A stretch of 64,000 bases of DNA from Prosopocoilus inquinatus (GCA_036172665.1 CM069876.1:39773001-39837000), one strand, 5' to 3'; counted from the first letter of the stretch, positions 25,466 through 38,100 are shown. The notes: generated by a model not told the origin, from the sequence alone. Numbers and translations: made by a program.

Positions 25466-26001
25466 CTATTATTTATTTAAAACGAGTTTGTAGTCGAACC
25501 TAAAAGTTATAAATGACTATCCAGTTAGAGGTAAAGAGTTATCATCAGTTGATAGAATCATCTAAAATTTATATTATTATATGTAAATAACGTCAGGGTT
25601 TCGTGAATTTAAGCTCCGGCACTAAGAGGAGTGATTGATTAAGTATTATCAAGGCAAGATACTCGATAGAAATTAAAAAATCTGAATAAATAATCTTGTA
25701 CAGGGTGTTTCCCCGAAATTATGAACAATAGATATTTTAGGGTTTGAGTTAATTTTTGGTTCGTTTAAAATGAACAAAATAATAATGAGTATCTTTAGTT
25801 AAAAATACCTAATCAACAAATAGGAAATATACAAGCCAGTGTGCCGCACATCGGCACCATTGGAAGCACTTATTAGATAGAACACTAATTATTATTTGCA
25901 CTCATTAAGTGTCGTGTGTGTGTGTAATTACCACAGACAATGTTAGTTCAAGGAATGATATGTACACTACATAACGACTGTTTGCTGCGATGCAACAGAG
26001 A
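25466..26001 (-). other. DDR gene 3'UTR (candidate)
   Basis: Downstream of the TGA on the minus strand the sequence is noncoding. The first clear AATAAA on the minus strand (TTTATT at 25472-25477 on +) is about 530 bp after the stop and is the best polyadenylation candidate. Extent inferred from the hexamer only. Confidence 0.35.
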
Positions 26002-26157
26002 TCAGTCCGAAGCAGCAGTAACTTCCTTGTTGCCGTTGTGCTTCAAGAACAAGTAAATCTGCTTGAAGCTCGGCCTACTCGTTTCGTCCCTCTTCCAGCA
26101 CTGGCACATCAGTTCATAGAAATCCGCCGAGCACACCGTCGGCTTACTCAATAGGAC
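26002..26157 (-). CDS. DDR last coding exon (kinase C-lobe end)
   Basis: Encodes VLLSKPTVC, then FYELMCQCWKRDETSRPSF, the helix-H/I region of tyrosine kinases with the conserved C-W-x(6)-R-P motif, then IYLFLKHNG and a short polar tail ending in TGA at 26002-26004. The C-terminus stops soon after the kinase domain, as in vertebrate DDRs. The acceptor is TCGCAG|GTC. Confidence 0.93.
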   Translation of the reverse strand, partial: VLLSKPTVCSADFYELMCQCWKRDETSRPSFKQIYLFLKHNGNKEVTAASD

Positions 26158-29100
26158 CTGCGAGTTTAAAAATTCATGAGCCGGAAGGAACACGGATAAA
26201 TCATGCTTGCCTGGAGTTCCCCGCCGTAGTACATGTGTTCCGCGTTCTGGATCACCTTCTCGTTCGTTAAATTATGGAAGGGCCTCTCGCAGGCGAAGCT
26301 GAAGATCTCCCACATCGTCACGGCGAAGGCCCACACGCTGCTCGAGCAAGTGTAGCGGTCCTGCGGAGAGAGCGGAATGAGAATTGAAATTGTTCAAGAA
26401 GTTCATGAAACGGGAAGCCCCTCGACTTTATAATATAAAATTCGGGGCGTAATTAAGTGACGGTAATAAAAAGTTTGACGTATTAAAAAGAGAAGAGGGG
26501 GACGTAATGGAAAAACTTGGATGAGTTCGATGTGTTTGGGGAGAAGGGGGGGACCTTCGAGTTTTCTTCAGCTCTGAAATTTTGCGGGGAATATTCGAGT
26601 GTGTAATTTACAAAGCTTGCAGTATGACGAAAATATTTATTTTAAAAAGGAAATATGTAATAAATGAAAAATAAATTGGGAGTGCAATTTTTTTTTCTAA
26701 TTTCTTTGTTCTTAATATAATTTACAGCAAATTTTTCAAAACGGTTTCAATAAGAAAGATTTATTTGCGTTATCTGTATAGTCACTCCTTTTCAATACTT
26801 TTTGCGTCCTCTGTATAGTCACTCCTTATTCTCATATTTTTTGCGTCCTCTGTACAGTCACTTCTTATTCTCAACACTTTTTGCGTCCTCTGTATAGTCA
26901 CTCCTTATTCTCACATTTTTTGCGTCCTCTGTACAGTCACTTCTTATTCTCAATATTTATGCTGTTAAAATGGTGTAAGAAATCGGAATTCTGTTCAGAA
27001 AAAAAAAATATATAATCGAAAATCAAAAAAATGGTTAAAATGGCCTTGGATTTAGTATTTAACGGCTTTGAATTCAATCGTAAAACAAAGGGGACTGTTA
27101 TTTTATTTAATTCAGGAAAGGAAATGTTAGGTAACTCAGAAAATTTGCATATCGCAATTAAAAAAAAATAGGTGCGTTCTTTAGCATAAACAAATCACGG
27201 GTACATTTTGTCTTTATCAAGACCTGCAACTGACAGGACGTGTGGGGGAAAAATGCTGACGCATAGTGAAGGCCGCGACATAAACAAACGGAACGGACAA
27301 TTCCACGACATCTACCGGTGGACGGTTTTCGTTTAGAATCTTGGCGAGTAACTCTAATTTTTAAACTTAAATTTTAAATTCACTCGGTCTCGGAAACTAA
27401 CTGACCAATTGCGAGATTTGAAGAAATTAAAAGCGAAAATTTTCCAGAATGTTGGAAGAAAAATATACCTAAGAAATTCAAGATTTTTTTATGAAAAAGC
27501 ATTTGAAGGTCAATCCAACCCAACCTAAGCGATCCTAAGGAAGCCCAACTCAATTGATCTCAAAAAAATGCTGACGCATAGTAAATTCCGCGACATAAAC
27601 AAACGGAATGGACAATTCCACGACATCTACCGGTGGACGGATTTCGTTTAGAATCTTGGCGCGTAACTCTAATTTTTAAACTTAAATTTTTAATTTACTC
27701 GGCCTCAGAGACTAACTGTCCAATTGCGAGATTTGAAGAAATTAAAAGCGAAAATTTTCCAGAATGTTGGAAGAAAAATATACCTAAGAAATTCAAGATT
27801 TTTTTTAATGAAAAAGCATTTCAAGGTCAATCCAACCCAACCTAAGGGAGTCCAACTCAATTGATCTTAAGTGAACTCGATCTAACTGAACCTAAGCGAA
27901 GCCAACTTAAGAAGAAAATTAAAAAAGCAAAAAGAAATTAAACAAAAAAATGTTATATTTTGAAAAATGGCAATTCTGCTAAAATAAAGTTTACAAATAA
28001 GATGCTTTTGTATAATTTTTTCTGCTATGTTTTAATCAAATTCACATACAAATTGGCGCCCTTTTGACTAGACTCTCTTGTTCTATGCACGATCTACACA
28101 ACAGGCAGCGATTGGTCTTTTAAAAAAGATATAAGAGGATAAGTAACTAGTTGAAAGAGGTCGTTTTACTTTAAATCAGCGTTGCTCTAGGGCGCTTCGA
28201 ACGAGCTAACCCCGCTATCATTGTATCCTTGATCGTATCGGGGAAACAAAGATTCATTCATAGAGAAGCGCGCGGAAAATAAACACTCAATAAGTACAAC
28301 GGTCGCACTTGTAACGTTTAGCACGGTGGGGGTACACTACCCCGCCAGTGCCCATCCCTGCTCTAGGGTTCTTCGAAAGTGCTAACCCGCTCTCTGTTAT
28401 TTCTGGGAAATCAGAATTCATTCACAGAAAGACGTGCGGTAAACACATACTTAATAAATGTCCCCGCTAGTGAACATCGATGCTTCAGATGATGACCCCA
28501 AGAAGTAAAAGTTTAAAGTTCTTCCTAAAACACTTCCCTTTACTCTAGAAAACTAATTGTAAGCGGTAGATTAAACAGAAAACGAAGCTTGTCTCCATAA
28601 TTTTTCCAGCAAATACCTGTCATTATTTACTACACCCCCATGGTGAGATCCACTCGAAAATTCGGTTTCGCCGTCCGTCCGTCCGTCTAATTAAACAAAT
28701 AACGCCAATTTATTTAAATTCAAATTACACGCGGTCTGAAACTCGGGTCCGGCTTTCACAGTGCCTCATCGGCGTATGCTTTTATGGAGCGTTAAAGTTT
28801 TACGTGCCCGTTCGATAAATGCGTTATAAAAGCGCGGCGAAATTAAATCTCGTAAACAGCAAATATAAAGATAAGTGCCTCTGCATCTCTTCGTGGCCTA
28901 ATTACGGTACTGCATAATCTTAAACGATAACGCGATGCGACGATAAAATCGCGGATGCAAACTATGCGGTGGTTTATATAGGATATTTTTAATAGTAATA
29001 AAATTCCTGGGGCATACATCAAATGAGAGTTTATAAAAATGAGAAGAAACCAGAGTTCTTTTCCTGGTGGAGATTTTTTAAAAATTTTTAATTTCCTGTC

Positions 29101-32100
29101 AGTCATTTTTCTTGGTTTGCATTTTTCGCTAATCAGTTTATGCTAAACAATTATTTAATTGCAGCAGCTTTTCTATTCCATCTAAATTCAGTATTGTTCC
29201 AAAGAAATTAATAATGTTAAAGTGGGGTTAACGAGATGCGATGATAAAATCGTGACGGGGGTTGTAAACTGTGCGGTGCCGGTGGTTTATATTGGATATT
29301 TAAATAGTAATAAAAGAGGTAGTTATGTGTTTGTTGTAGAAGGTTCTTTTGGAACTTACCAAAAGTATACTTTCCCAAGGTAACCACCTAATTGGTGCTG
29401 GTGGTCTTCCCCCAATTTCCGCATAGTCCTTGCGGTACTGTGGCTTGCACATGGCGACGTCAGCAATTTTCACGATGTATCCTCGACCGACCAGGCAATT
29501 CCTGTAACCTCCGAACTTGCGAAATTCGAGCCCTCTCCGGGGATTCCGAATCACTTACCTCGCCGCTAGGTCTTTGTGCACGACCTTCTTAGATTCCAGG
29601 TATTTCATGCCGGACGCTATCTGGGTGGACATAAATACCAGCGTCTCCAGGCTGGAACGTTTTAGTGGAAGTAAAAACACAAGGATAAGCGTTGTTTTTA
29701 CTGAATCGCATTTGAAAGTATTTGCTGCGGAAAATCAATAGGGGGGGCGCAAAAAAGCGGTCTGTCCGGTTGTTCGGAGTTATTTTATTTTTAGAGGGAA
29801 TGTCAAGGGAAGATTAAAACTTACCTCAATGGTAGTTCGTTGGAAAGCCTGACGGCCCCGTTCCTGTTGGCAAGAAACTGCAAATACTGAGCTAAATCTC
29901 CCATCTCCCCGTACTCGATGATAGTCCACGGCGGATGCTCGGCGGTGCAAACTCCGAGCACTTTACAGATGTTCGGATCAGATAAATTAGCGAGAAAGCG
30001 AACTTCTCGCAGCGATTCCATCGAACCGGTGGCGGCGTCGTTTTTCGCCCGCTCCGGGTTCGGAGTCCGGACCGCCACTAAGCGCCCCATTCCCGGAATT
30101 ATGTCCTCCAGGCCTTCCGTTTCGTACAGGCTAATCTGCAAAACGCCCGGCCCCGGATTAGCGGATTAATTAAATAAACAGCGTCTTTTGTACCTCTCCG
30201 GCGTGGCACGAGCCCAGTTTTTCGATCGATCTCAGCGAATAACGCGGTATCGGGATTAACTCTGCTTCCCTGCAATTGTAAGTGTGACCCATGCTTGGAC
30301 CGATGTTCCAACCGATAATAGGTGGTGGTATCTGCTGCGAGGGGTTTTAAATTAATTAATTTGGAGTGGATTATCAAGGGCTGCAAAACTTCCAGCAGAG
30401 GAAGGAGAACACCATGGCTCGAATTAAAAGTGAAAGTCAGCACTAGGTCACTCAACATTAAAAGAATTACGGATTTTTTTTCGCAGAATCTGAGTAATGT
30501 GGATAGTTGAAAAGTGAAGTAGTTCTAATGTATAGATTCCAATATTAAAATGCAAAGTTTTCATAGAAAATTAAATATTTCGATTAAATAATACTCCTAT
30601 TATTATTATTATTATATCGGAATGAATCAAACGCGTACAATGTCAGAGCGAGTAGAAGAGGCAGTGTTTCTTGGAATTTTTGCACAAGATGCAGCGCTTG
30701 AGAGCAAGAGAGTAAGATAGAAACTGCAATATTACCCCTAATTCCTGCACTTAATTAAGGGTGATTTTTGCATAGCAAGTGCAACATCCGATGCCCCGCT
30801 TATGCAAGAATCCAAGCGGGATAAAAATGCATAGAAGTTCCAGCAGGATGCAGCAATGCGATGATTCTGTTTCGTACATGCTAATCTCAGCGAATAACGC
30901 AGTATCAGGATTAACTCTGCTTCCCTGTAATTGTAAGTGTGACCACCCATGCTTGGTCAGATGTTCCAACCGATAATAGGTGGCGGTATCTGCTGCGAGG
31001 GGTTTTAAATTAATTAATTTGGAGTGGATTATCAAGGGCTGCAAAACTTCAAGCAGAGGAAGAAGAACACCATGGCTTGAATTAGAATTGAAACTCACCA
31101 ATACGTCAGTCCAACATTAAAGAATTAGGGATTTTTTTGCAGAATCTGAGTAACGTGGATAGTTGAAAAGTCAAGTTCTGACGTAAAGATTCGAATACTC
31201 ATATTCAAAGTTTTTATAGAAAATTAAATGTTGCGATTATATAATATTGTAAGATTGGTATGAATAAACGCGTACAAGGTCAGAGCGCGTAGTAGAGGCA
31301 GCGTTTCATGGAATTTTTCTACACGATGTAGAGCTTGAGCGCAAGAGAATACGATCGAGCGTATGGAAACTGCAATATTATCCCTAATTCCTGCACTTAA
31401 TTAAGGGTGATTTTTGCATAGCACATGCAACATCCGATGCCTCACTCACTCCCAGCGGAAGAAAAATGCATACAAGCGCTCCAGCAAGAAAGTAAATGTG
31501 ATGATTCTGGTGCAGATTACTCTTGACCTTAATTAGGTACGCGCTTGGTTCCTTGTCGAAGTTTTTTAATTTTAATTTAATTTTTTTCCAATCAGTCAAT
31601 TACTTTCCCTCAGTTTGAAATTGAAGAAGAAGTTACTATGCTTCACGAGTGTTTTTTTTTTCTGGTAGTCAATTTAATCGTAACCAATATTCTCGTAAGG
31701 AAAGTTATCATTCTATTTGAAGTCCCTAATTTCTGCGCTTAATTAAGGGTGATTTTGCATTGCCAGTGCAACTTCTGATGTCCCACTTACGTAAGAATCC
31801 GAGCGGGAGAAAAATACATAAAAGCTCCAGCAGGAGACTAAATGCGATGATTCTGGTGCAATTTACCCATGACCTTAATTGAATCGGTGAGTGCATAATC
31901 ATGTTCAATACAAATTTACTGTTTTGAGAAAACTAATAACTTTCTCTAAATTTTTATTTTATGTAATTATTGACGTCAGGAAGCTTCAGATATCCTTATC
32001 TTTTTTTCATTCAGTCAATTGCCTTAGTTTGAAATTAATTTTGCGAAAAAGTTACTATATTTCACGGGTGTTCCTTTTTTTTCTGGTAACCAATTTAATC

Positions 32101-35100
32101 ATAACCATTTTTTTTTTCGATTTTATTAATTATATTTCTTGCTTTAACATTTTTCTAACTTGTAAACTGAATTTCATGTTTTGTTTATTACATTTTTGTA
32201 TTTTAAATTTTTTCAAATTGCAATGTAAGCAAATTTTACGAATGTTGATTTGAAGATATTCTCGTAAGGAAAGTTATCATTCTTTTTGATGTCCCTAATT
32301 TCTGCACTTAATTAAGGGTGATTTTTGCATAGCAAATGCAACATCTAATTCCCCACTTACGTAAATTTCGTATTTTAAATTTTCCCAAATTGTATTGTAA
32401 ACAAATTTTACGAATTTAGAAGATATTTTCGTAAGGAAAGTCTAAGAGAAAGCATTTTCAACAATTCTGAAAATACCTACAGGTAAAAAGCTATTCGAGC
32501 AACAAATTGGAAAATCGATTTGTGGCTTTCCATCTGAAAATCGAGACGCTGCTAACAAAGAAAATAGAGATCCAAGAGTTTCTAATGAAAACATTCAAAA
32601 GGTGATTGGCTTCAAGGTCAGTGCACCTGCATTGCTTTGGAATAGATTCGATTCGTAACGAACGTCACAAAAACGAATCGAAATTCAAATAGATTAGCAA
32701 AATTCGAAACAAACAGTGCATTAAGTAGGAAAAGCATCGTGTTCTCCGTGAAAACACAAAGAAAGAATGCTCATTTTTAAAAGCGCTAAAATAACAGTTC
32801 AATTTCGACGTGGGTAATCATAGAACGAAACAACCGCTTTAATAAAGCGATTGCGCTCAATTTAGATAAGTTGGAGATCTTGGCGTTGAATACCGAGCAG
32901 AAGCAGTTAGAGGAATTTACCCCCCAACTTGTTCCCTACATGCCCCTAGGCGAACTTTTTTTTATAGTTACCCTTTGTTTTTCACGCGGTGCTGTATGAT
33001 ACCTCTTCCGATTAGGCGGATCAGTAGCAACCCTGGGAAAATAACTCCCCAAATTGACCATCTTCGATTTGGGACTGATGGCGGGAGTGCTCTGCAAACT
33101 TCTGTAATGAAGCGGTGATGATGACACCGTTATCGGACTCTGATGTAACGTGGGTGACGCGGGAAGCGGCGGAACTTCGGGGGGATCCTCTGCTTCCGGC
33201 ATGGTCGACGATACCCTTAATGTGGCGTAATTCGGCGTGAAGTATGTGTTTACCAGGGGGGATCGATACTGCTCGAAAGAAACCGAAGACGGGTCGCTGG
33301 GGGCCTCTTGGCTGACCGGCGTGGGATGACCGCTGTTCGCCGCGTTATTGCCCGATGATAAATTCATTAGCAGGTCCTGAAACACGACGTGTGTGTACAT
33401 GCACCCGCATTAATTAGGACGAGCAAACACGTCCGGGTGCAAAAAGGTTTGTTGGAGCTTCGATTTTAAATGCTGTTGGTCAAGGTACACACGGGGATTT
33501 CAAAGATTCAAAGCAATTATAGTCCCTTCGTTTATAATTTCAGCAAGAAAAAAAAATCATTTAGTAACTGTCCACAAATTTTCATTTCAGCAGAAAATCC
33601 TTTCGTTACCACCAAAAGTTTTATAAGAAAAAAGCTGCAATGCAAATGGGCATTTGAGAAATGGAAACGGCATTTCAAACTGATGGTGATACTTTTACTA
33701 ACGAAACATGTATTGGTGGTTATATGATAAGGTGTTATTAAAGAAATGACAGATACACTTGGCACCAAATATAAAATTCAAGAAAAAATTTAGCTGGCAG
33801 TTGGCAAAAATGGGTTTCGCTTTAGAAAAAGGGAAGATGATCGAAAACAATATTTAAAAAAATTATAATTTAATGATTTCTTGCCAAAGAAAGAGAAGAA
33901 AATGCGCCCTTATAGAAAGTAACAAGATCACATAAAGGAAGTAACAAGAACCTGTCTCCAGCAGTGGAAAAGAAATGGATCGATGGTTAATCATAGTGAA
34001 GACAAGAATGATGGTACAGTTTGTTTTTTTATAATACTTGTCAGTGTCATAATTCTCGGACTTTTGTAGGAAGCCTGCTTTATCCCTAAACGTAGTTTAT
34101 CCAGGTGACTTTTGGTAATGTTTTTAGTAACAAATTTTGGAAGCTAGAAATGTTTTACATGTTAAAGCTGTTCACTACAGCTTAGACCAGTTTTTCTCAA
34201 TTTAAAATCCAAATGGGGTTTCTTCATTTTCTTGAAATACTGCTGTGTTACAGTCGAATTTTTGATTTGGCCGATCCGGTCGGGTAGGCTATTCTTCATA
34301 CATGCGTGTCGAGTACGTCGCGGTAGATCTCCTACAGCGCCGCACCCGGCATTTTATTGTTTACCGATCGCGTCGAGTCCCCTTTTGGCTTTCGAGCATT
34401 GTGCGAGTTGGTGGTGGTCACTTCTCTCATCGCGTTGCGTGTTGTTGGTGCCTTGTGAGGTTTTGTGGATGAAGAATTAAAACAGCCGTTGTTGAACGAG
34501 TCAGAAGTCACACTGCTGTTGCTGTATCCGTGTTGCAGGGGTCGTCTTTCGGCTACGCTATTTTCCGGTTTGCCTGTCTACGACAAAATAAACGCCGTGA
34601 TGATTCTCCACTTTGTTGCTTACTTGTTTTCCACGTGCATGTACTGATTGCGGTTGTATATTTCCACATTTTCCCGTTTCCAGCAAGTATTCTCGCGCAG
34701 ATTTTAAAGATTGTGTTCGAGCAGACCTGGTTATCGGCTCACTTATCGCCGGAAACGCAGTTCCGATCTCGACTGTGGCAAACCCCACAATTCCCGGACT
34801 TCCTCTCGACGACTTCGTACTCCTGAGAGGAAGCGTAAGACTTTTGCATCGCTTTTTCTTTTTTGGCAACGTGTTGCGTGACGTCACATCACGGAGTGTC
34901 ATACTTTTAGGGTTTGTTGCGGAGTGAACTGGCAATATGGGCGAGTTTCGAGACATTGGTGGGGTCAGAGTTTGAATTTCCTTCAATCACGAACTCGGCG
35001 GGAGGGATTTTTCTTGATTATAACGTAATTAGGGCTTTGATTGTTTTTTTGTGGTCTTATAGAGTCTGTTTATAATCTACTGTCCCTTACATCAAATTTT

Positions 35101-38100
35101 ACTAGTTTTTTTTTTGTAACTACCAGTCTAATTGGTTCAAGGTAAAATTCTGTGAACGAATTGCCATAATATTAGAGTTGTCTCCATATTGTTTTTTTTG
35201 TATTTTACGTACATTTTGATCCTGTGCGCTTTACACCATAATCATTTTTTTAGATGTTAAGAGAGTGTAAGCTACGCGAGAGTACTCACGCCGATGCACC
35301 GAAGCCCTATTGTTTGGGCTGCGCAAAACATAATATTCTTGATATTGAACTGTTAGATGATCAAATTTCCTAAGGTTCAGGTAGTGTTTCTGCCAATATC
35401 AACAACATCTGACAAGAATTACAGAAAAAATAAAATGCTTTAAAACTGTGCTTAATGTGCTTTTGGTCAATATTGATTAATATAGTGTGACATCTACTTG
35501 GATAGAAGGATCGAACAGGAGGCTAGAAGTCATCCCCAGAAAGCGATGGATCTGGGAATGACTTAATTTGGATCACTTGATATGTGTTAGATTAAAAATT
35601 ATACAAAAATTCGATTTTTCTCGTTTTGTGCTCACAAACGTTAGTACTGTTTGTTTTATAACGATGCTAATCTTTTTTCTTTGCAAAAAGGCACGTAGCT
35701 CCATCCATCGAAAATGTATAGAAATATTTTTGCTAGCTTTTCTTGTTTAATAATAAAATAACTACGTTCAGAAAACACGTTCTTTTCTGCATTTTGTCCA
35801 AACTACCTTTTTTCAATAACGGTGAACTTTTACCCATCCCTTTTATGTCATTGTTTACAGTAAGAGCCATCTGTTGGCACTTCCATTTAAGGTAAGAGCG
35901 AATTAATGAAAAAATAATTTTATAATTCTTCTGTTTTTAGGACGGGCGCTACTCCTCTACTCTATAAAGGGGACCCTACATAAAGCTGAACTCCACCGGT
36001 CGAGATTTCCTCTGCATTAAACAATTATTAGAAAGCAAAGAGGGGTGGTCCGAAATGTATCCTAACAATTGTTCTGTAACAACCCCAACACGAAAAAAAG
36101 TGGTACCGAAAATTAAATCAAATGGACAATTTATAGCAGACCATTCCACTTCAATAATTAAGAGGACTCTGCATATAGTCGCCAGGAATGCTGGAGTCCA
36201 GCTGTCGGATTCTTCTTTGCAGTGTAAATAAAATGAGAGAGATAGAGAGCGTCCAGCATTCTGGGGCATCCCTTATTATACCGTGCAACTGTTTTCTTCG
36301 CTTTGCAAAGCATTAGCAATGTACTTTATTTTCCCTAGTTTAAATAATAAGATGAAGCGCCATCTATTGGTTTTTCAAATAATAAAATGAAGAACATTGA
36401 GAACGTCAAAAAAGATTTGTTTTAAATTACAGCAATTTCAGTAAAGGACAAGTTAACGGTTGGCAAATTGAAGTCTTTTTTTTTTCAATAGAGGAAAAGG
36501 GCTTCTTGGAATGTCAATTTTTTCAATGTCAATCGCGATTTCACTGCCATCTCTTGCTTATAACTGTAAAGATATTAATTGCTGCACTGAAATTCTGTAG
36601 AAACGTAACTCCTGTATAGCAACATGTTAAGTCTACAGGTACATTTTGTTTTAATTTTCCAAAAAAGTTATTTTTGGATAAATGAGTTTTTTTCCCAATT
36701 ATTTTTGACAATGTCAACTTTTATAGTTCTAATTATTGTTTGATTAAACGTGTGTTCCCTTATGCCAATTAATCCTGAAACGAGCTTTACCTTCAACAAT
36801 TTCAGCGTCAGCAATCACTTGTCCCACTTAGAAAACAGCCATCGCATTAAACATTCAAGAATTTACCGTCGGCCTCCCCCATCTCCCTAATGAAACCGGC
36901 GTCGCAGCGAAATCTAAATCACCATCTAATGCACAATAAAATTCGCCAACTTATTTTCATTAGCCTCCGCGTTAGCGCTGATAAATGAAAACATTTACCG
37001 CATAATAATTAAGTAGGTAAGTAATGGAACGTACTTTCGGATTTACCTTCATATTAATCGTGACTCCGAAGGGATTCCTCAGAAGCGTGGGGGAGCCCTG
37101 CAATTTATGTCGTCGGCTGATGATCAGGATGATTACGAAGACGATGAGGAGAAGGAGCATGATGGCCGTGAGCACGCCGATGATGACTTCGACGTAACCT
37201 TCGCCACCTTTTCTTGCAGCAACTGTGAACGAGAAGATAATCTTAGATTTTTCTTGTATTTGTGAGGGTGGCAGTTAGGTCCGTACTTGTTTCGAATGAA
37301 TCTGCGATGCTTTCTCCATCGGAGCTCATCACCAGCTCGGTCTCTTCAGATTCGAACGATTCCTCCTCGGTTGCATTTAGTCCAACGGCCACTATAACAC
37401 GTACTGATCAGTAAATAGGTATAACACGGAGCATGCAAATTGGCTTCGAGTCCTCTTTAAACTGATGCCCCAACGAGATAGTCCATGGTACGGGACACTT
37501 GATTATAAAACGTAACCAAGCGTTGCAGGGAATTTGCAAATGTAAATCTAACGACAGGGTTCATGTTAATGAACTAAATATTAAGAAGAAAAGGACTGAC
37601 GAAGATTAAAGTAGGTGCAGGCAACAAACATTCCAAAACCTTTCATTCTTTTTGTTAATTTAGTGATTTATAGAAAGAAGTAGTTGGCATTACTGGTGAA
37701 GTTGCAAACTAATAGCTGTCAAAGTGTAAGTAATACCACCCATCCAGGCTAACCACAATCTTGACCTATTTTCTTAATCCCGTGAGAGATGTTGAGGTTT
37801 GCACAAAATTAGAAAGAGAAGGGAGAAGAGGAATTTGGGAATGAAAATGCATTAATGAGTCGGGACCAATTCTGCAGCTGAGCCATTAAAATCCTTAATG
37901 ACGGCTGGAGCGGGATTTGTTTGCCCTTTTTGAGCTCGGCATAGTTAATGCTAGTCGGTATCTCGACTGCATTCACTTAGCATCTGTCACACGAATTGCG
38001 AGCTCCGACGTCGTCACGGAACGTCTCATTATTCCATATGCGCTAATTAGTTGGCAACCGTGTTGTACCGACGAGCGGAGTTAACGCTTCGATGGCGTTG

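Larger units (their letters stand above)
26361..29359 (-). other. DDR intron between kinase exons, rich in local repeats
   Basis: Flanked by GTAAGT donor at 29359 and CCGCAG acceptor at 26361. No coding exon is needed or seen. It contains a minisatellite (26764-26958), a 315-bp tandem duplication (27250-27880), a degenerate duplication around 28182-28480, and a repeated segment GATGCGAYGATAAAATCG...GGTGGTTTATAT at about 28930-29010 and again at 29233-29315. Confidence 0.8.
30260..32971 (-). other. DDR intron with local duplications of its own exons
   Basis: Lies between the juxtamembrane exon and the kinase start. It carries a degraded copy of the adjacent exon region (about 30868-31110) and four copies of a roughly 130-bp unit that begins CCCTAATTYCTGC (30736, 31381, 31723, 32293). 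No additional exon is identified with confidence. Confidence 0.7.

Noticed and set aside
29300..29554. Single long open frame taken as one kinase exon
   Set aside because: The frame runs through the acceptor at 29501 and the donor at 29360; only 29360-29501 matches the kinase, and the flanks are intron.
34558..34986. 142-codon minus-strand frame
   Set aside because: Lies in a CpG-rich block with several overlapping frames on both strands; no domain seen. Treated as part of an unassigned block.
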